Counted from the stretch's first letter, positions 1 to 10,990 are shown. The stretch: 64,000 nucleotides of DNA from Calamus simplicifolius (GCA_900491605.1 UESW01001878.1:110645-174644); one strand, 5' to 3'. Numbers and translations are program-made. The notes: generated by a model from the sequence alone, not told the origin.

Positions 1-320
1 CCTAAATAGAGCCCTAATAGACCTATCCTTAAGAAAACACCCTATGAACTATGGCATGATAGGAAACCCAACTTAGGCTACTTTCATGCATTTGGTTGTA
101 GATGCTTATCCATAACAATGGTAAAGATAATCTTGGAAAGTTTGACGTAAATCTGATGAAGGCATTTTCTTAGGATATTCAACATCTAGTAAAGCTTATA
201 GAGTATTCAATAAGAAGAGTCTAGTTGTAGAAGAATCATTCATGTAGTCTTTGATGAATCTTTAGCATCAAGTTCGGAAAGATTGATGATGAGGAAGATA
301 CAAGTTTACTTGAAAGAGGT
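1..320 (+). pseudogene. Copia-1 pol: end of integrase and linker to reverse transcriptase
   Basis: The stretch matches the C-terminal part of copia integrase seen also at 15880-16110 and 41400-41690. Recognisable pieces are FHAFGC near 80-105, then the KSDE and FLGYS motif near 150-180, and KAYRVFNK near 195-215. This region of copia integrase is thought to help DNA binding and strand joining. The reading frame shifts several times, so no continuous protein can be made. The 5' end is cut by the window edge. Confidence 0.75.
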
Positions 321-329
321 ATTGAAAAA

Positions 330-1190
330 TTGGATGTATCTTCAGATCATGATCAAGAAACTAAAGAAGAGGATTTACCTTTGGCTGATGTTATTGATAC
401 TGCTCATAATGATATAGATCTGCCTAGAGATTGGAGATATGCTCATGATCATCCAAGGGATTTGATCATAGGTGATCCATCTCAAGGAGTAAGAACTAGA
501 TCATCCATGAGAAATATTAATAATCATCTTGCGTTTGTATCTCAAATAGAACCTGAAACCATAGAAGAAGCTGAAAAAGATAGCAATTGGATGTTAGCTA
601 TGCAAGAAGAGTTAAACCAATTCACTAGGAATAAGGTATGGACCCTAGTAGACAGACCTAAAGACCACCCTATAATAGGAACTAAATGGGTTTTTAGAAA
701 TAAATTAGATGAAAATGGCATTGTCATTAGGAATAAAGCTAGGCTAGTTGCAAAAGGATATAATCAGGAAGAAGGAATAGATTTTGATGAAACTTTTGCT
801 CCTGTAGCTAGATTAGAAGCTATTAGACTATTGCTTGCATTTGCATGTCATATGAATTTCAACTTATTTCAAATGGATGTTAAAAGTGTTTTTAAATGGT
901 TTTATAAATGAGGAAGTTTATGTTGAACAACCTCCTGGTTTTGAAGATCATGAATTTCCAAACCATGTTTTTAAATTACACAAAGCACTTTATGGTTTAA
1001 AACAAGCACCTAGAGCTTGGTATGATAGATTAAGTAAATTTTTGATTGAAAATGAATTTACAAGAGGAAATGTTGATAAAACCTTGTTTTTAAAAAGAAA
1101 AGAAATGGATTTATTGTTGTACAGATTTACGTTGATGATATTGTCTTTGGTGCTACTAACAATCTCTTTGCCAAGAATTTGCTAAGTTAA
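330..1190 (+). pseudogene. Copia-1 reverse transcriptase (RVT_2), frameshifted
   Basis: The RVT_2 domain begins around 570 (NWMLAMQEELNQF) and continues through KWVFRNKLDENG, RLVAKGYNQEEGIDF and FAPVARLEAIR. A frameshift near 890 moves the sequence into a second frame with PPGFEDHEFPNHVFKLH and LYGLKQAPRAWYDRL. The catalytic YVDDI box is present at about 1127-1141 but lies out of frame, because one base is missing just before it compared with Copia-3. The enzyme copies element RNA into DNA inside virus-like particles in the cytoplasm. This copy cannot make a full protein as read. Confidence 0.9.
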
Positions 1191-2073
1191 TGCAGGGAGA
1201 ATTCGAGATGAGCATGATGGGAGAACTTAACTTCTTCCTTGGACTTCAAATTAGACAAGAAAAAGCTGGAATCTTCATTAACCAAGCAAAGTACACGAAG
1301 GAAATACTTAAGAAGTTTGATATGGAATCTGCTAAACCTCTTGGACACGCCAATGAGTCCTTCATGCAAGCTGGACAAAGATGAAGATGGTAAGAAAATA
1401 GATCAAAAATATTACCGAGGTATGATCGGATCTCTACTTTACTTAACTGCAAGTAGACCTGATATCATGTTTTCTGTTTGTTTATGTGCAAGATATCAAT
1501 CTGAACCTAAAGAATCACATTTTATTGCTGTTAAAAGAATCTTTAGATATCTAAATGGAACTAAAAATGTAGGAATATGGTATTCTAGAGACTCAACACT
1601 TAATTTGATTGCTTATTCTGATTCTGATTATGCTGGATGTAAATTAGATAGAAAAAGTACAAGTGGTGCATGCCAATTTTTAGGAGGTAACTTAATCTCT
1701 TGGTTTAGCAAGAAGCAAAATTCGGTTGCATTATCCACTGCTGAGGCAGAGTATGTTGCAGCTGGAAGTTGCTGTGCTCAAATCCTTTGGATTAAGCGAC
1801 AACTTGAAGATTATGGCATCACACTTGATAAAATTCCTATTAGATGTGATAATACTAGTGCAATCAATCTAACTAAGAATCCAATTCAACATTCAAGAAC
1901 TAAACACATGAAATTAGACATCACTTTATTAGAGAACATGTAGCTAATAATGATATTTGTCTTGATTATGTGAACACTAATGATCAATTAGCTGATATTT
2001 TTACCAAACCTTGAGTGAGGAGAGATTTTGTTATCTTAGAGGAGAATTAGGAGTTTGTGATCCTTTTGAATGA
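1190..2073 (+). pseudogene. Copia-1 RT connection and RNase H, pol end
   Basis: After FGATN-like sequence the RT thumb follows (GELNFFLGLQI, then YRGMIGSLLYLTASRPDIMF), then the copia RNase H domain. Catalytic landmarks can be seen: DSDYAG near 1620, the TAEAEY box near 1740 and CDNTSAI near 1845. The domain removes the RNA strand during DNA synthesis. A base is missing around 1910-1920 compared with Copia-3 and another near 2010, so the tail ending in a stop at 2071-2073 is out of frame with the rest. Confidence 0.88.
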
Positions 2074-2264
2074 TTTTCTGAAACTCTCAAGGTCAACTAT
2101 CTAAATTCGGTAGATTTCTTGAAAATCTTCTATACCTTATAAGGAAATTTATCTAGAAGTTTGATTCATTGATTCCCCAATTATTAAGAGAATTTATCTA
2201 GATTTTGATGATAATTTAATTAGTTTCAGATCCTTGAAATTCAATTTTTTTACTGAAACTATTG

Positions 2265-2460
2265 TGGAGTCGACACCTTCAGTTTGGAGTCGACACCTTT
2301 CTTTAGAGTTTTCTGTCTGCTCATTAGAGCCGACTCCGCTTCTGCAGAGCCGACTCTAATTCGAGCGCTGACAGATTTTTGTTCGGAGCCGACACCTCAC
2401 TTTGCGGGAGTCGACTCTAAGTGAAAAATCATCACTTTATTAGGGCAGAGTCGACACCTC
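2265..2460 (+). repeat. Copia-1 pre-accessory-gene cluster of GAGTCGACTC-like motifs
   Basis: About seven copies of a motif of form (A/G)GAG(T/C)CGAC(A/T)C(C/T) occur 15-45 bases apart between the pol stop and the accessory gene start. The version GAGTCGACTC is a perfect palindrome. The same motif is dense in the LTR U3 of the same element (about 4640-4925). See the separate finding. Confidence 0.85.
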
Positions 2461-2562
2461 AAACGACCCTATCTTTTTCAATCCCTTCAAATCCCTCTCC
2501 AAAACTTTCCAAACTTTTCCAAACTCTTCAAAATCCTTGATTCCAACTTCCATTGATCTCCA

Positions 2563-3901
2563 ATGGCTCCCAAAAGGCGAGGATCCGTGTTTGGCGCGGC
2601 CGTTCCCACCGAAGACGTTCCGTTCGAAGAACCAAGAAGGAATCTTCTTCCAGTTCTTCGTCTTCCTCTTCTTCCACTCCGGAAGCTTCTCCATCATCCT
2701 CCCACGTCGACTTGTTGGCTGGAAAGGTTATCACTACAGGAAGGAAGTAGATTTTAACCTATTTGAATCGGAAGGTTTTTCAATAGGGAGACAAATAAAA
2801 GAGATGGGTTGGGAAAAGATTTGCTCACTAGATGTTCCGACCTACCCTGCCCTCGTGAAGGAATTCTACAGTGATTTATGTAGAGGGGAAGGAGGTCTTG
2901 TGAGTTTTGTGCGTGGAACCAAAGTGGTAATCACTACAGAGTCGCTAGGAAATCTTTTGGAGATGCCCACTGTTGGTTTGACTGCATGTCAGCATGATGA
3001 CAGAGGTGGAGCCCTGTCAAGGATGCTTGGAAGAGAAGTTTCTGAATTTGAGGAGGTAATGGCAAATCAACTCAATCTGGAACTCGATTACTTCATAATA
3101 TTTGTGGGAGAATCCTATTTCCTAAGATTGGAAGATTTGAGTATGTCTCGGAGCGAGACATTCTTATGATGGACTGTATCATCACTGGTCAACCAGTAAA
3201 TTTGGCCGGAATGATGATTGGTTATATGGCAGAGGCAGCTACAAAGAAAAGATCTACACTGCCATATGGTATGGTTCTTACACTAGTATTCAGAAGCCAT
3301 GGAGTGAAGATAATGGAGAATGAACTGCAAAGGAATCTCAGATATACTGACTACTACAGCATCTCTACTATTCATAGAATGGGATTCAGGAAAGTAAATG
3401 GCCAGTGGCAAAGGAAAGGACAAGAAGCCAGAACTGAGGAGGCCAGAGATGAGGATGTCCCTGGACCATCTACTGCTGGACCATCAGTTGCGGGACCATC
3501 TGGTGCTGGACCAAGCACTTTTCACCCCCTCAGGTGGCGTCAGATTTGTTGGCTGAGTCATCAGGTTTTTCAGAGAGGCAGCTTGATCAGCTCAGGGCCT
3601 TATTGACTGAGCATAATTCAGAGATGAGAAATGAGATGAGACTCTCCTAAACTTGACATGATTGCATCTACATTGATAGATCTGTGGATACCCTATCATC
3701 TGAGCTTCACAAGATTTTTGAAAGGCTGGAAGGGATTGCAGATGGATCTAGAGCTTATATTGATGCTACTGGACAATTGAAGATATAGATTTTGCTATTA
3801 CACAGATTAAGGATTGTCTTGAAGGCTTCAAGAAATCACAGAAAGATAAAATTATGGAGTTAATAGGTCATATGAAGAGAATTGTCTACAAACATACTTG
3901 A
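2563..3901 (+). pseudogene. Copia-1 accessory gene in env position (plant transposon-protein domain), broken
   Basis: ATG at 2563 is in good context and is shared with the copies at 18394 and 43989 (MAPK or MAPN start). A basic N-terminus is followed by a run of serines near 2640-2690, then a conserved globular region about 2745-3200 with CSLDVPTYPALVKEFY, SLGNLLEMP and LSRMLGREVSEFEE, then AGMMIGYMAEA near 3196-3230. The region resembles the Pfam 'putative plant transposon protein' family (from memory, not searched). A Pro/Ser/Gly stretch near 3460-3530 and a helical tail with QLDQLRALL near 3575-3605 follow. There is no signal peptide or clear membrane helix, so it does not look like an envelope protein. 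At least four frame changes break it. Confidence 0.75.
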
Positions 3902-4204
3902 TTGACCTTCTGCTTTCTATTTTGATATCTATCCAAGCCAACTCAAGTCAAATCCCAATCAGCTTTTATGTTCATGTCCAATCAAACTTTGCTTTTATAT
4001 TATGTTGATAGCTTGTACTTAGGATGTTTACTCTTTTATATCTTGGTAATTGATGTAATGAAATGTTTTAATGTAATGAAAAAATGTTTGAATGTTTGAT
4101 ACAATGATGGTTGCAATGAATGAAAGTCTTAGAATATTTACTCTTCTCTTCAATTATGAATCTGAATATCACCTTAAAATTCTTTATACAATTGTGTTTC
4201 ACCT

Positions 4205-4475
4205 TTTTGTTGATAACAAAAAAGGGGGAGAAAAGAAGAATTGTATATGCATAAAGAAAGGGGGAGTTAGAAGTTATTTTATGCAGGGGGAGCATAATCG
4301 TTATTTGATACAGTTTATCTTTCAATTTGATACAGTTTATCTTTCAATTTTGCTTACTTTAAAACGGTGGCTTATATCTTAAATTGAACAAATTTAAAAT
4401 CTTGATAAGGTTTACAATGTTTATGAATTCCAATGCATATACTCAAAGTTTTTATCATCATCAAAAAGGGGAGAT
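4205..4475 (+). promoter_or_regulatory. Copia-1 multiplied polypurine motifs and polypurine tract
   Basis: AAAAAAGGGGGAG near 4219, AAAGGGGGAG near 4258, a further AGGGGGAG near 4285 and AAAAAGGGGAGA ending at 4474 precede the LTR start. The last is placed to prime plus-strand DNA synthesis. Several similar purine runs before the true tract are a known Sirevirus trait. The stretch from 3902 to 4205 is AT-rich with no gene that I can see. Confidence 0.75.
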
Positions 4476-5890
4476 TGTTGACCCAATTATTAATTTTGAT
4501 GATAAACAAAACTATTTGAGTATAACTCATGAAATTACTAATGATTTTGATTAAATGTTTCAGTTTATAACTTGTTTAAATGATCAAAATCTCGAGAGAA
4601 ATCAAGTTCGGAGCTCAATTCTAATGTCAAGGTAAGATTGCAGACATTAGAGCCGACACCTAGAATCACAGAGTCGACTCCGAAAAATGGCACGGACTAG
4701 AGTCGACACCTAGAACCTGTAAAGTCGACTCTAATAAAAACAGAAAGATGGTTTTTCGGGTCTCAAATTAGAGTCGACCCCAGAAAAGTTAGAGTCGACT
4801 CAGAAGCAAAATGTGTCGACTCCAGAAAAGTTAGAGCAGACTCCAAATCGGACTATTTGGGGATTTCAAGTTAGAGTCGACCCCAGGAAAGTTAGAGCCG
4901 ACTCCAGATGTTAGAATCGACTTTCAGATGTGTCAGAACGTCTCTAAACCTACTTTTTACTTTAAATCTCAACGGCTATTACCTTATTTATTCCTAACTT
5001 TTCTTCCACTTTGATTCTAACGGATAGTTTTCATCTATTCTTAGTATTGGAAGGATCTATAAAAGGATGATGAATATGACCGTTTAAAAAAAGAGAAAAA
5101 CAAGAAAAATAGAGAAGAAAAAGAAAGAAAAATCCGAGAGAAAATCAGAGGAAAAAATCAAAGGAAAAATCGTATTGATTCCCTGAAAGAAAAGAGAGAA
5201 ATTCTAAATCTTCACACTTTCATTTTGAGAAGATTTCCAAGTTTGAAGAAGCAAACGAGCAAGCCCTAGTTCCTGTTCTTCAACTATTCTTCCGAGCTTC
5301 AAGAGAATACTCAAGGAAAATCCATTCAAAAGCAAGGAAGAGGAGAAGAATCAAGCCATAGAAATCTGCAAATCAGGCTTTTATTTCTATCTCTTTGTTT
5401 GATTAGTTAACTTGTCTTATTTGCTCATTTAAGGAGCAGTTATTGTATCAAACATTCTTATTCTTGTTGTGAACTGAGTCAATCAGGTGATTGAATCAGT
5501 TGAGGCAGTTTGCCTTGTGCAAGCAGTTGCTTGTGTGTAAGGTTTTGTGCTGGTGAACCTTGGAAACCAGCTGGGTTCTTTGTGCATCCGGGAAAACAAC
5601 AAGTTTGAGTTGTGATCTTGTAAAACAACTCTGCTGTAATCAAGGTTGATTATAGTATGAACCCAAGAGGTACTTGGGAGTGGACGTAGGTGTAGGTACA
5701 CCGAACCACTATAAAATTTCAGTGTTTGCCGTGCTTGTCTCTTTGTCTCTTCATCTTCTACTTGCATATTCTGTCTTAACTATTGCATATCTGTGATTTA
5801 TTTTAAGTTGGGGGTTTCACTTCAAAAGTGTTTTTAAAATTTTTAAAAGACCCAATTCACCCCCCTCTTGGGTTGCTATCTGGGACAACA
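4476..5890 (+). repeat. Copia-1 3' LTR (1415 bp)
   Basis: It starts TGTTGACCCAATTATT and ends GGGACAACA, matching the ends of the Copia-2 and Copia-3 LTRs. U3 carries about eleven GAGTCGACTC-like motifs (4640-4925). A TATA-like CTATAAAAGG lies near 5050. The U5 end has the CACCCCCCTCTTGGGTTGC block shared by all copies. It is more diverged from the other LTRs than they are from each other, so it is probably an older or separate subfamily. Confidence 0.92.
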
Positions 5891-6335
5891 GAGGAGATCA
5901 GCTCGGGCCGAGCAGCTGAAAAAGAAAGAGGCAAAGGGCTCGGACAAGCAACGGGTCCACTGCCATGCTAGCCCGCCTCGCCACCATAGAGCTCCTTCGC
6001 TGCTGCCTCGACCGAACCCGGAGTCCAGCTCGAAGGTTCAACCATTGCACTCCCCTTACCGCGCCAAAAGCGCAAATCCTGATAGAGATTGAGCGGCAAA
6101 TTCCTCGGCCTCCTCCTCTTCGAGGCAATGCGACTCGGAGGGACCCGACCAAGTACCGCCACTTCCATCGGGATTATGGACACGATACCGAAGATTGTTG
6201 GTAGCTCAAGAACGAGATCGAGTGATTGATCCGGCGGGACAGACTGGATTGGTTCAGAGGGCCCCCTAAGCTGAACAATGAGGAGAATCGCCAACCCGAG
6301 CCTCGCCAGCTTCCTTCACCGATCCCCCGGTCATC
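5891..6335 (+). pseudogene. Gypsy-1 gag C-terminal part with decayed zinc knuckle
   Basis: The remaining part includes IEIERQIPRPPPLRG followed by a nucleocapsid motif of type CxFHxxxGHxTEDC. Here the first cysteine is replaced by arginine (YRHFHRDYGHDTEDC near 6150-6200). Stops follow immediately (TAG near 6202, TGA near 6222). Gag forms the particle and packages element RNA. The upstream capsid part is missing because Copia-1 lies in it. Confidence 0.75.
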
Positions 6336-6339
6336 GGCA

Positions 6340-7215
6340 ATGTCAATGTGATAGCGGCGGCCGACTCCCCTTCTTCTTGGCCAAGCGAGGAGGAAAACTC
6401 GCCAAAGAAAGCTCGAGTTGATGAGCTCACTTTCTCTGATGAAGACCTTAGGGAGGTACGGTACCCCCATGATGATGCTTTGGTTGTATCTTTGAATATG
6501 AACAATTACAATGTACACCGTATCTTGGTTGATAGTGGAAGCTCTATTAATGTTCTGTACTTTGATGCCTTTGTGAGATTAAAATTCAAGGCAGAAAGCC
6601 TTCGGCCTGTGGAGTCCCCCTAGTGGGCTTCACAGGTGACTCCATAATCCCTGAGGGAGTTATTACTCTGACAGTTCAAGCTGGCACTTGGCCCCGCGTG
6701 GCTACCGTGCTTATGGATTTTCTCGTGGCCAGGCTCCAGTCTCCCTACAACGCTATCCTTGGCAGGCCGGGGTAGGTATCTTTTAAAGCCATCATTTCCA
6801 TTCCCTACCTTGCCATGAAGTTTCCCACCGAATGGGGAGTGGGGGTTGTTCGAGGAAGTCAGGTCATAGCTCGGCATTGCTTTGTTGCCGACCTTTAGTC
6901 CAGAAAGCCCGAGGTGGATGGGCTAGATGCTTGAGAAGATTTCACCGAGCAACGAGGAGAGCCAGCTGAAGAATTGAAGGAAGTACTGCTCGACGAAGCC
7001 CAGCCCGACCGAACCATAAAGGTTGGGTCGCAGCTAGAAGGAAAGCTTCGGAAAGAATTAATTGAATTCCTTCGGAGGAATGCTGATGTCTTCACCTGGC
7101 CTGCATCAAATATGCCCGGAATCAGCCCAGACATCTTGGTCCACCACCTCAGTGTGGATGAGACATTCATGCCAATCAAGCAGAAGAAAGGAGCTTTGCC
7201 CTCGAGCGCCAAAAA
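6340..7215 (+). pseudogene. Gypsy-1 aspartic protease and linker
   Basis: The active-site motif is ILVDSGSSINVLY near 6518-6556, followed by LVGFTGDS, a flap-like region and AILGRPG near 6745-6770, which is usual for plant gypsy proteases. A stop (TAG) directly follows AILGRPG and two more occur near 6895 and 6930. The linker with DVFTWPASNMPGI near 7085-7120 is the conserved start of the RT region. Protease would cut the gag-pol precursor. Confidence 0.85.
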
Positions 7216-7216
7216 G

Positions 7217-8420
7217 CCATCGAAGAGAAGTGGATAAACTCATCAAAGCCAAATTCATCCGGGAGGTTAATTACCCCGATGGCTGGCGAACGTGGTCATG
7301 GTGAAATAGTCGAATGGCAAGTGGAGGATCTGCATCAACTTCACTAACCTCAACAAGGCCTGCCCAAAAGATAGCTTCCCACTTTCGCGAATCGACCAGC
7401 TCGTGGATTCAACTTCGAGCCAACAAATACTGACTTTTATGGATGCCTATTCGGGCTACAACCAGATCCGAATAGCGCCCAAAGACGAGGAGAAAACCGC
7501 CTTTATCACTGACCGAGGTATTTATTGCTACCGAGTTCTGCCCTTTGGTTTGAAAATGTAGGCGCTACCTACCAGAGGCTGATCAACAAAGTTTTCAAGG
7601 AGCAAATCGGTCGGAACATGGAGGTGTATGTTAATGATATGCTAATAAAAAGCAAGGAGGCATCCCAGCACGTCGAGGACCTTGTGGAGAGCTTCGCTAC
7701 ACTTCGAAAGTATCAGATGAAGCTCAACCCCACCAAATGCGCCTTCGGGGTCAACTTCGGGAAATTCCTATGCTTCATGGTCTCTCAGCGAGGCATCAAG
7801 GCGAATCCACAAAAGATCCAAGCCCTGCAGCAAATGGCCCCACCGGAGTCCGTCAAGGACGTGCAATGCCTCACTGGAAAATAGCGGCCCTCAGCCGCTT
7901 CATTGCTCGATCGGCCGAGGAATGCCTTCCCTTCTTCAAAGCGCTTTGGTCGGCCAAAAACTTCCAATGGATCCCAGATTGCCAGAAGTCCTTTGAAGAC
8001 CTCAAGAATACCTCGACTCACCACCTCTCCTCAGCAGCGCCAGGGGAAATGCTAAACATATACTTGGTGATTTCCGAAAATGCCATTGGCTCGGTGCTAA
8101 TTAGAGAGGAGAACAAAGTCCAAAGACCTATTTATTATGTCAGCAAACTACTCAAGGATGCTGAAACGAGATATACTCAAGTCGAGAAGATGGTCCTGGC
8201 TCTAGTAACGTCGATCCAAAAGCTGCGGCCATATTTCCAGCGCACACTGACCGACCAACCTATCCAAGCAATTATTCATCGCCCAAAAGCATCAGGGAGA
8301 ATGACCAAATGGGCTGTCGAGCTGAATGAGCACGACATTCAGTATTGGCCTCGTCCAGCCATTAAAGCCCAGATTCTGCGGATTTCCTCCTCAAGTGCAC
8401 CATACCCGAAGATGGCTCTG
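7217..8420 (+). pseudogene. Gypsy-1 reverse transcriptase and first RNase H
   Basis: RT landmarks are FIREVNYPDGW near 7250, LSRIDQLVD near 7380-7410, MDAYSGYNQIR near 7440 and LPFGLKNVGATYQRL near 7540. The catalytic box near 7627 reads YVNDM, where YVDDM is required; loss of this aspartate removes a metal ligand. RNase H follows with VSENAIGSVLIREE near 8067-8112 and PIYYVSKLLKDAETRY. A stop (TAG) near 7882 and at least two frameshifts break the frame. Confidence 0.87.
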
Positions 8421-8422
8421 CT

Positions 8423-9056
8423 TTGGATACCCCTGGACAATCAAAGCCCAGCGCCCCCTGGTTGCTTCACGCCGATGGATCCTCCAGCGCGGGCGGTTCT
8501 GGCATTGGCCTGGTCCTCACCAGTCCAGAGGGCACAACTTTTGAATATGATGTCTGCTTCTCCTTCTCGGCTTTAAACAATGAAGCAGAGTATGAAGCCC
8601 TACTTGCCGGACTCCGGATCGCCCACAAGCTTAAAGTCAAAAAAGTAATTGCCTACACCGACTCCCAGTTGGTGGCTGGCCAGATGCAGGGAGAATTCGA
8701 GGATCAAGAGCAAAGTATGATTCAGTATCTCCAAAAGGTGTGCGATTTATCCTCCTGTTTTGATAAATTTTAAATTATCCAGATCCCAAGGACTGAAAAT
8801 GTGCGCGCTGACCTTCTATCCCGCCTGGCGACTATGGAGTCAATGGATCTCGAGCAAAAATTCCACTTAGAGGTCCTGGAGAAGCCCAGCATTGCCGACG
8901 TTGACCAAATGATGCAGGTCGACACCGAACCATCCTGGATGGACCCCCTGCACAAGTACCTTAAAGAAGGGCTGCTGCCCACTGATCGAAAAGAAGCAAG
9001 GAAGCTGAAAATGCAATCATCTCATTATGTTTTGATTGATGACCGGTTATATAAAT
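8423..9056 (+). pseudogene. Gypsy-1 second (archaeal-type) RNase H
   Basis: The sequence LHADGSSSAGGSGIG near 8465-8510, ALNNEAEYEALLAGL near 8573-8617, AYTDSQLVAGQ near 8652 and NVRADLLSRLAT near 8798-8835 give the D-E-D-D acidic set of a type I RNase H of the kind gained by Tat gypsy elements. A stop near 8771 splits the domain. The following part (PSWMDPLHKYLKEG near 8932-8975) is the usual bridge to integrase. Confidence 0.87.
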
Positions 9057-10143
9057 GATTCTTCTCCATACCGCTGCTCAAATGCCTCTGACCAACAGAG
9101 GCCGATTATGCTCTTTGGGAGGTTCATAAGGGCATCTGTGGAAATCATCTTGGTGGTTGAGCCCTATGCCACAAGGTGTTGCGTCAATGGTATTATTGGC
9201 CGACGATGCATAAGGATGTCGATGACCTCATCCGAGCCTATGATTTGTGCCAGAGACACTCAAATATCCAGAGGCTCCCTTTATACACCTGACTTCCATA
9301 TCATCCCCCTAGCCCTTCGCCAAATGGGGAATGGATATGTTTGGCCCTTTCCCCCTCGCAACGGGGCAAAGGAAGTTCTTATTTGTTATAATTGATTATT
9401 TCATTAAGTGGGTTAAAGCCGAAGCGTCGTCCAGATAATCGAAGCTCGTGCTAAAAACTTCATGTGGAGGTCCATCATCTGCCGCTTCGGCCTCCCCCAC
9501 ACTATCATCACTGACAATGGAAAATAGTTCGACAATCCAAAGTTTTGGAAATTCTGTGAGGATCATGGCATTCTCCATTTTCTGACGTCGGTCGGACATC
9601 CTCAAGCCAATGGAGAAGCCGAGGTAACCAACCGAACTCTCCTGCAGGGAATTAAAGCTCGGCTCAATCAGGCACGAGGCAGATGGGCTGAGGAACTCCA
9701 CCATGTGTTATGGGTGTACTGGACTACTGAGAGGGTACCCACAGGGCAAACCCCATTTAAGATGGCCTTTGGTACAGAGGTTGTCATTCCATTGGAGGTT
9801 GGACTCCCCTCCCCTCGCGTGGAAGGTTATTCGGAGGAATCCAATGATGAACAGCTCCGAACCAATTTCGATCTAGTAGAAGAGGTCAGGGAGAAAGCCA
9901 GAATCCGAATGGCCATCTACCAGCAAAGAGTAGCCCGCTATCACTCCACCAGAGTCCGAGGAAAATTTTTCCTTCCCGGCGATCTGATGCTTCGAAAGGC
10001 ATCCATCTTGAAGCCACTGGAGCAAGGAAAATTGTTCCTGAATTGGGAAGGTCCCTATCAAGTGACGGAAGTAATCAGACCCGGCACCTACCAAACTCCA
10101 AGATTTGGATGGGAAATCTATTCCTTGGACATGGAACTTAGAT
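9040..10143 (+). pseudogene. Gypsy-1 integrase
   Basis: The zinc-binding region has EVHKGICGNHLGG near 9120-9160 and YDLCQRHSN near 9240, where the usual CDxCQ has lost its first cysteine to tyrosine. The core shows ITDNGK with an in-frame TAG after it near 9526, HPQANGEAEVTNRTLLQGI near 9598-9655, and the C-terminal barrel with FFLPGDLMLRKA and WEGPYQVTEV near 9970-10075. The C-terminal half (9705-10145) is one open frame. Integrase would join element DNA to the host chromosome. There is no chromodomain, as expected for Tat. Confidence 0.88.
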
Positions 10144-10283
10144 AATCCCTGCGCATATCATTAGTTAAAGTATGCTCTTGCTAAACTCACTCTGTTCATT
10201 GAATTAAATTTAATTCTCAAAGACTCATAAAATTTTTATAACTCTCCTTGAAAGCTGCAATGAGAAGCAGGTCTTGCTATACA

Positions 10284-10990
10284 TTAAATCCTTGGCCGGG
10301 CCGAGCGATCTCCATACCTTGGCCATGCCAAGTAAAATATAATCTTGAAGTCTAGGCCAAGCCGAGTGACGGTCTTCGTACTTAGCAGCGCCAAATAAAA
10401 TATAATCTTTTTAAATCCTTGGCCAGGCCAAGCGATCTTCGTACCTTGGCCATGCCAAGTAAATATAATATTTTTAAATCCTCGACTGGGCCAAGCGATC
10501 TCCGTACCTTGATCGCGCCAAGTAAAATATAATCTTGAAGCCTTGGCCAAGCCCAGTGACGGTCTCCATACCTTGGCAGTGCCAAGTAAAAATAATCTTT
10601 TTAAATCCTTGGCCGGGCCGAGCGATCTCCGTACCTTGGCAGCGCCAAGTAAAATATAATCTTGAAGCCTCGACCAAGCCGAATGACAGTCTCCGTACCT
10701 CACCAAGTAAAATATAATCTTGAAGCCTCGGCCAAACCGAATGACGATCTCTATACCTTGGCAGTGCCAAGTAAAATATAATCTTGAAGCCTCGGCCAAG
10801 CCGAATGATGATCTCCGTACCTTAGCAGCGCTAAGTAAAATATAATCTTGAAGCCTCAGCCAAGCCGAGTGATATATTTCTGAATAATCTTCGAAGCCGG
10901 CCAAAACCGAGTGATATATTTCTGAATATCCCCAAAGCCTCGGCCAAACCGAGCGATATAGTTCTAAAGCTTCGACCTGATCGGGTATTT
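10284..10990 (+). repeat. Tandem repeat of about 62-63 bp, ten or so units, in the Gypsy-1 3' spacer
   Basis: AAGTAAAATATAATCTT recurs at about 10329, 10391, 10457, 10519, 10581, 10646, 10703, 10769 and 10831, each followed by a CCTCGGCCAAGCCGA-like box and CTCCGTACCTTGGCAG. The last units near 10880-10970 are shorter and decayed. Apparent reading frames in this stretch are products of the repeat and not genes. Confidence 0.93.

Larger units (their letters stand above)
1..5890 (+). mobile_element. Copia-1: 3' part of a Sirevirus-type Ty1/copia LTR retrotransposon
   Basis: The window opens inside the integrase region of a Ty1/copia element. The order is integrase tail, reverse transcriptase, RNase H, an accessory gene in env position, a 3' untranslated region with repeated polypurine motifs, then the 3' LTR. 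It is colinear with Copia-2 and Copia-3 in this window, which identifies the missing 5' part. The host sequence resumes at 5891 inside a Gypsy gag, so Copia-1 was inserted into Gypsy-1. The first five flanking bases are gagga; their duplicate should lie left of the unseen 5' LTR. All coding parts carry frameshifts. Confidence 0.93.

Noticed and set aside
2563..3901. True retroviral-type envelope gene
   Set aside because: No signal peptide, membrane helix or cleavage site is visible; only the position matches.
10284..10904. Long minus-strand frames through 10284-10904
   Set aside because: All are products of the 62-63 base tandem repeat; the protein repeats with it and no domain is seen.
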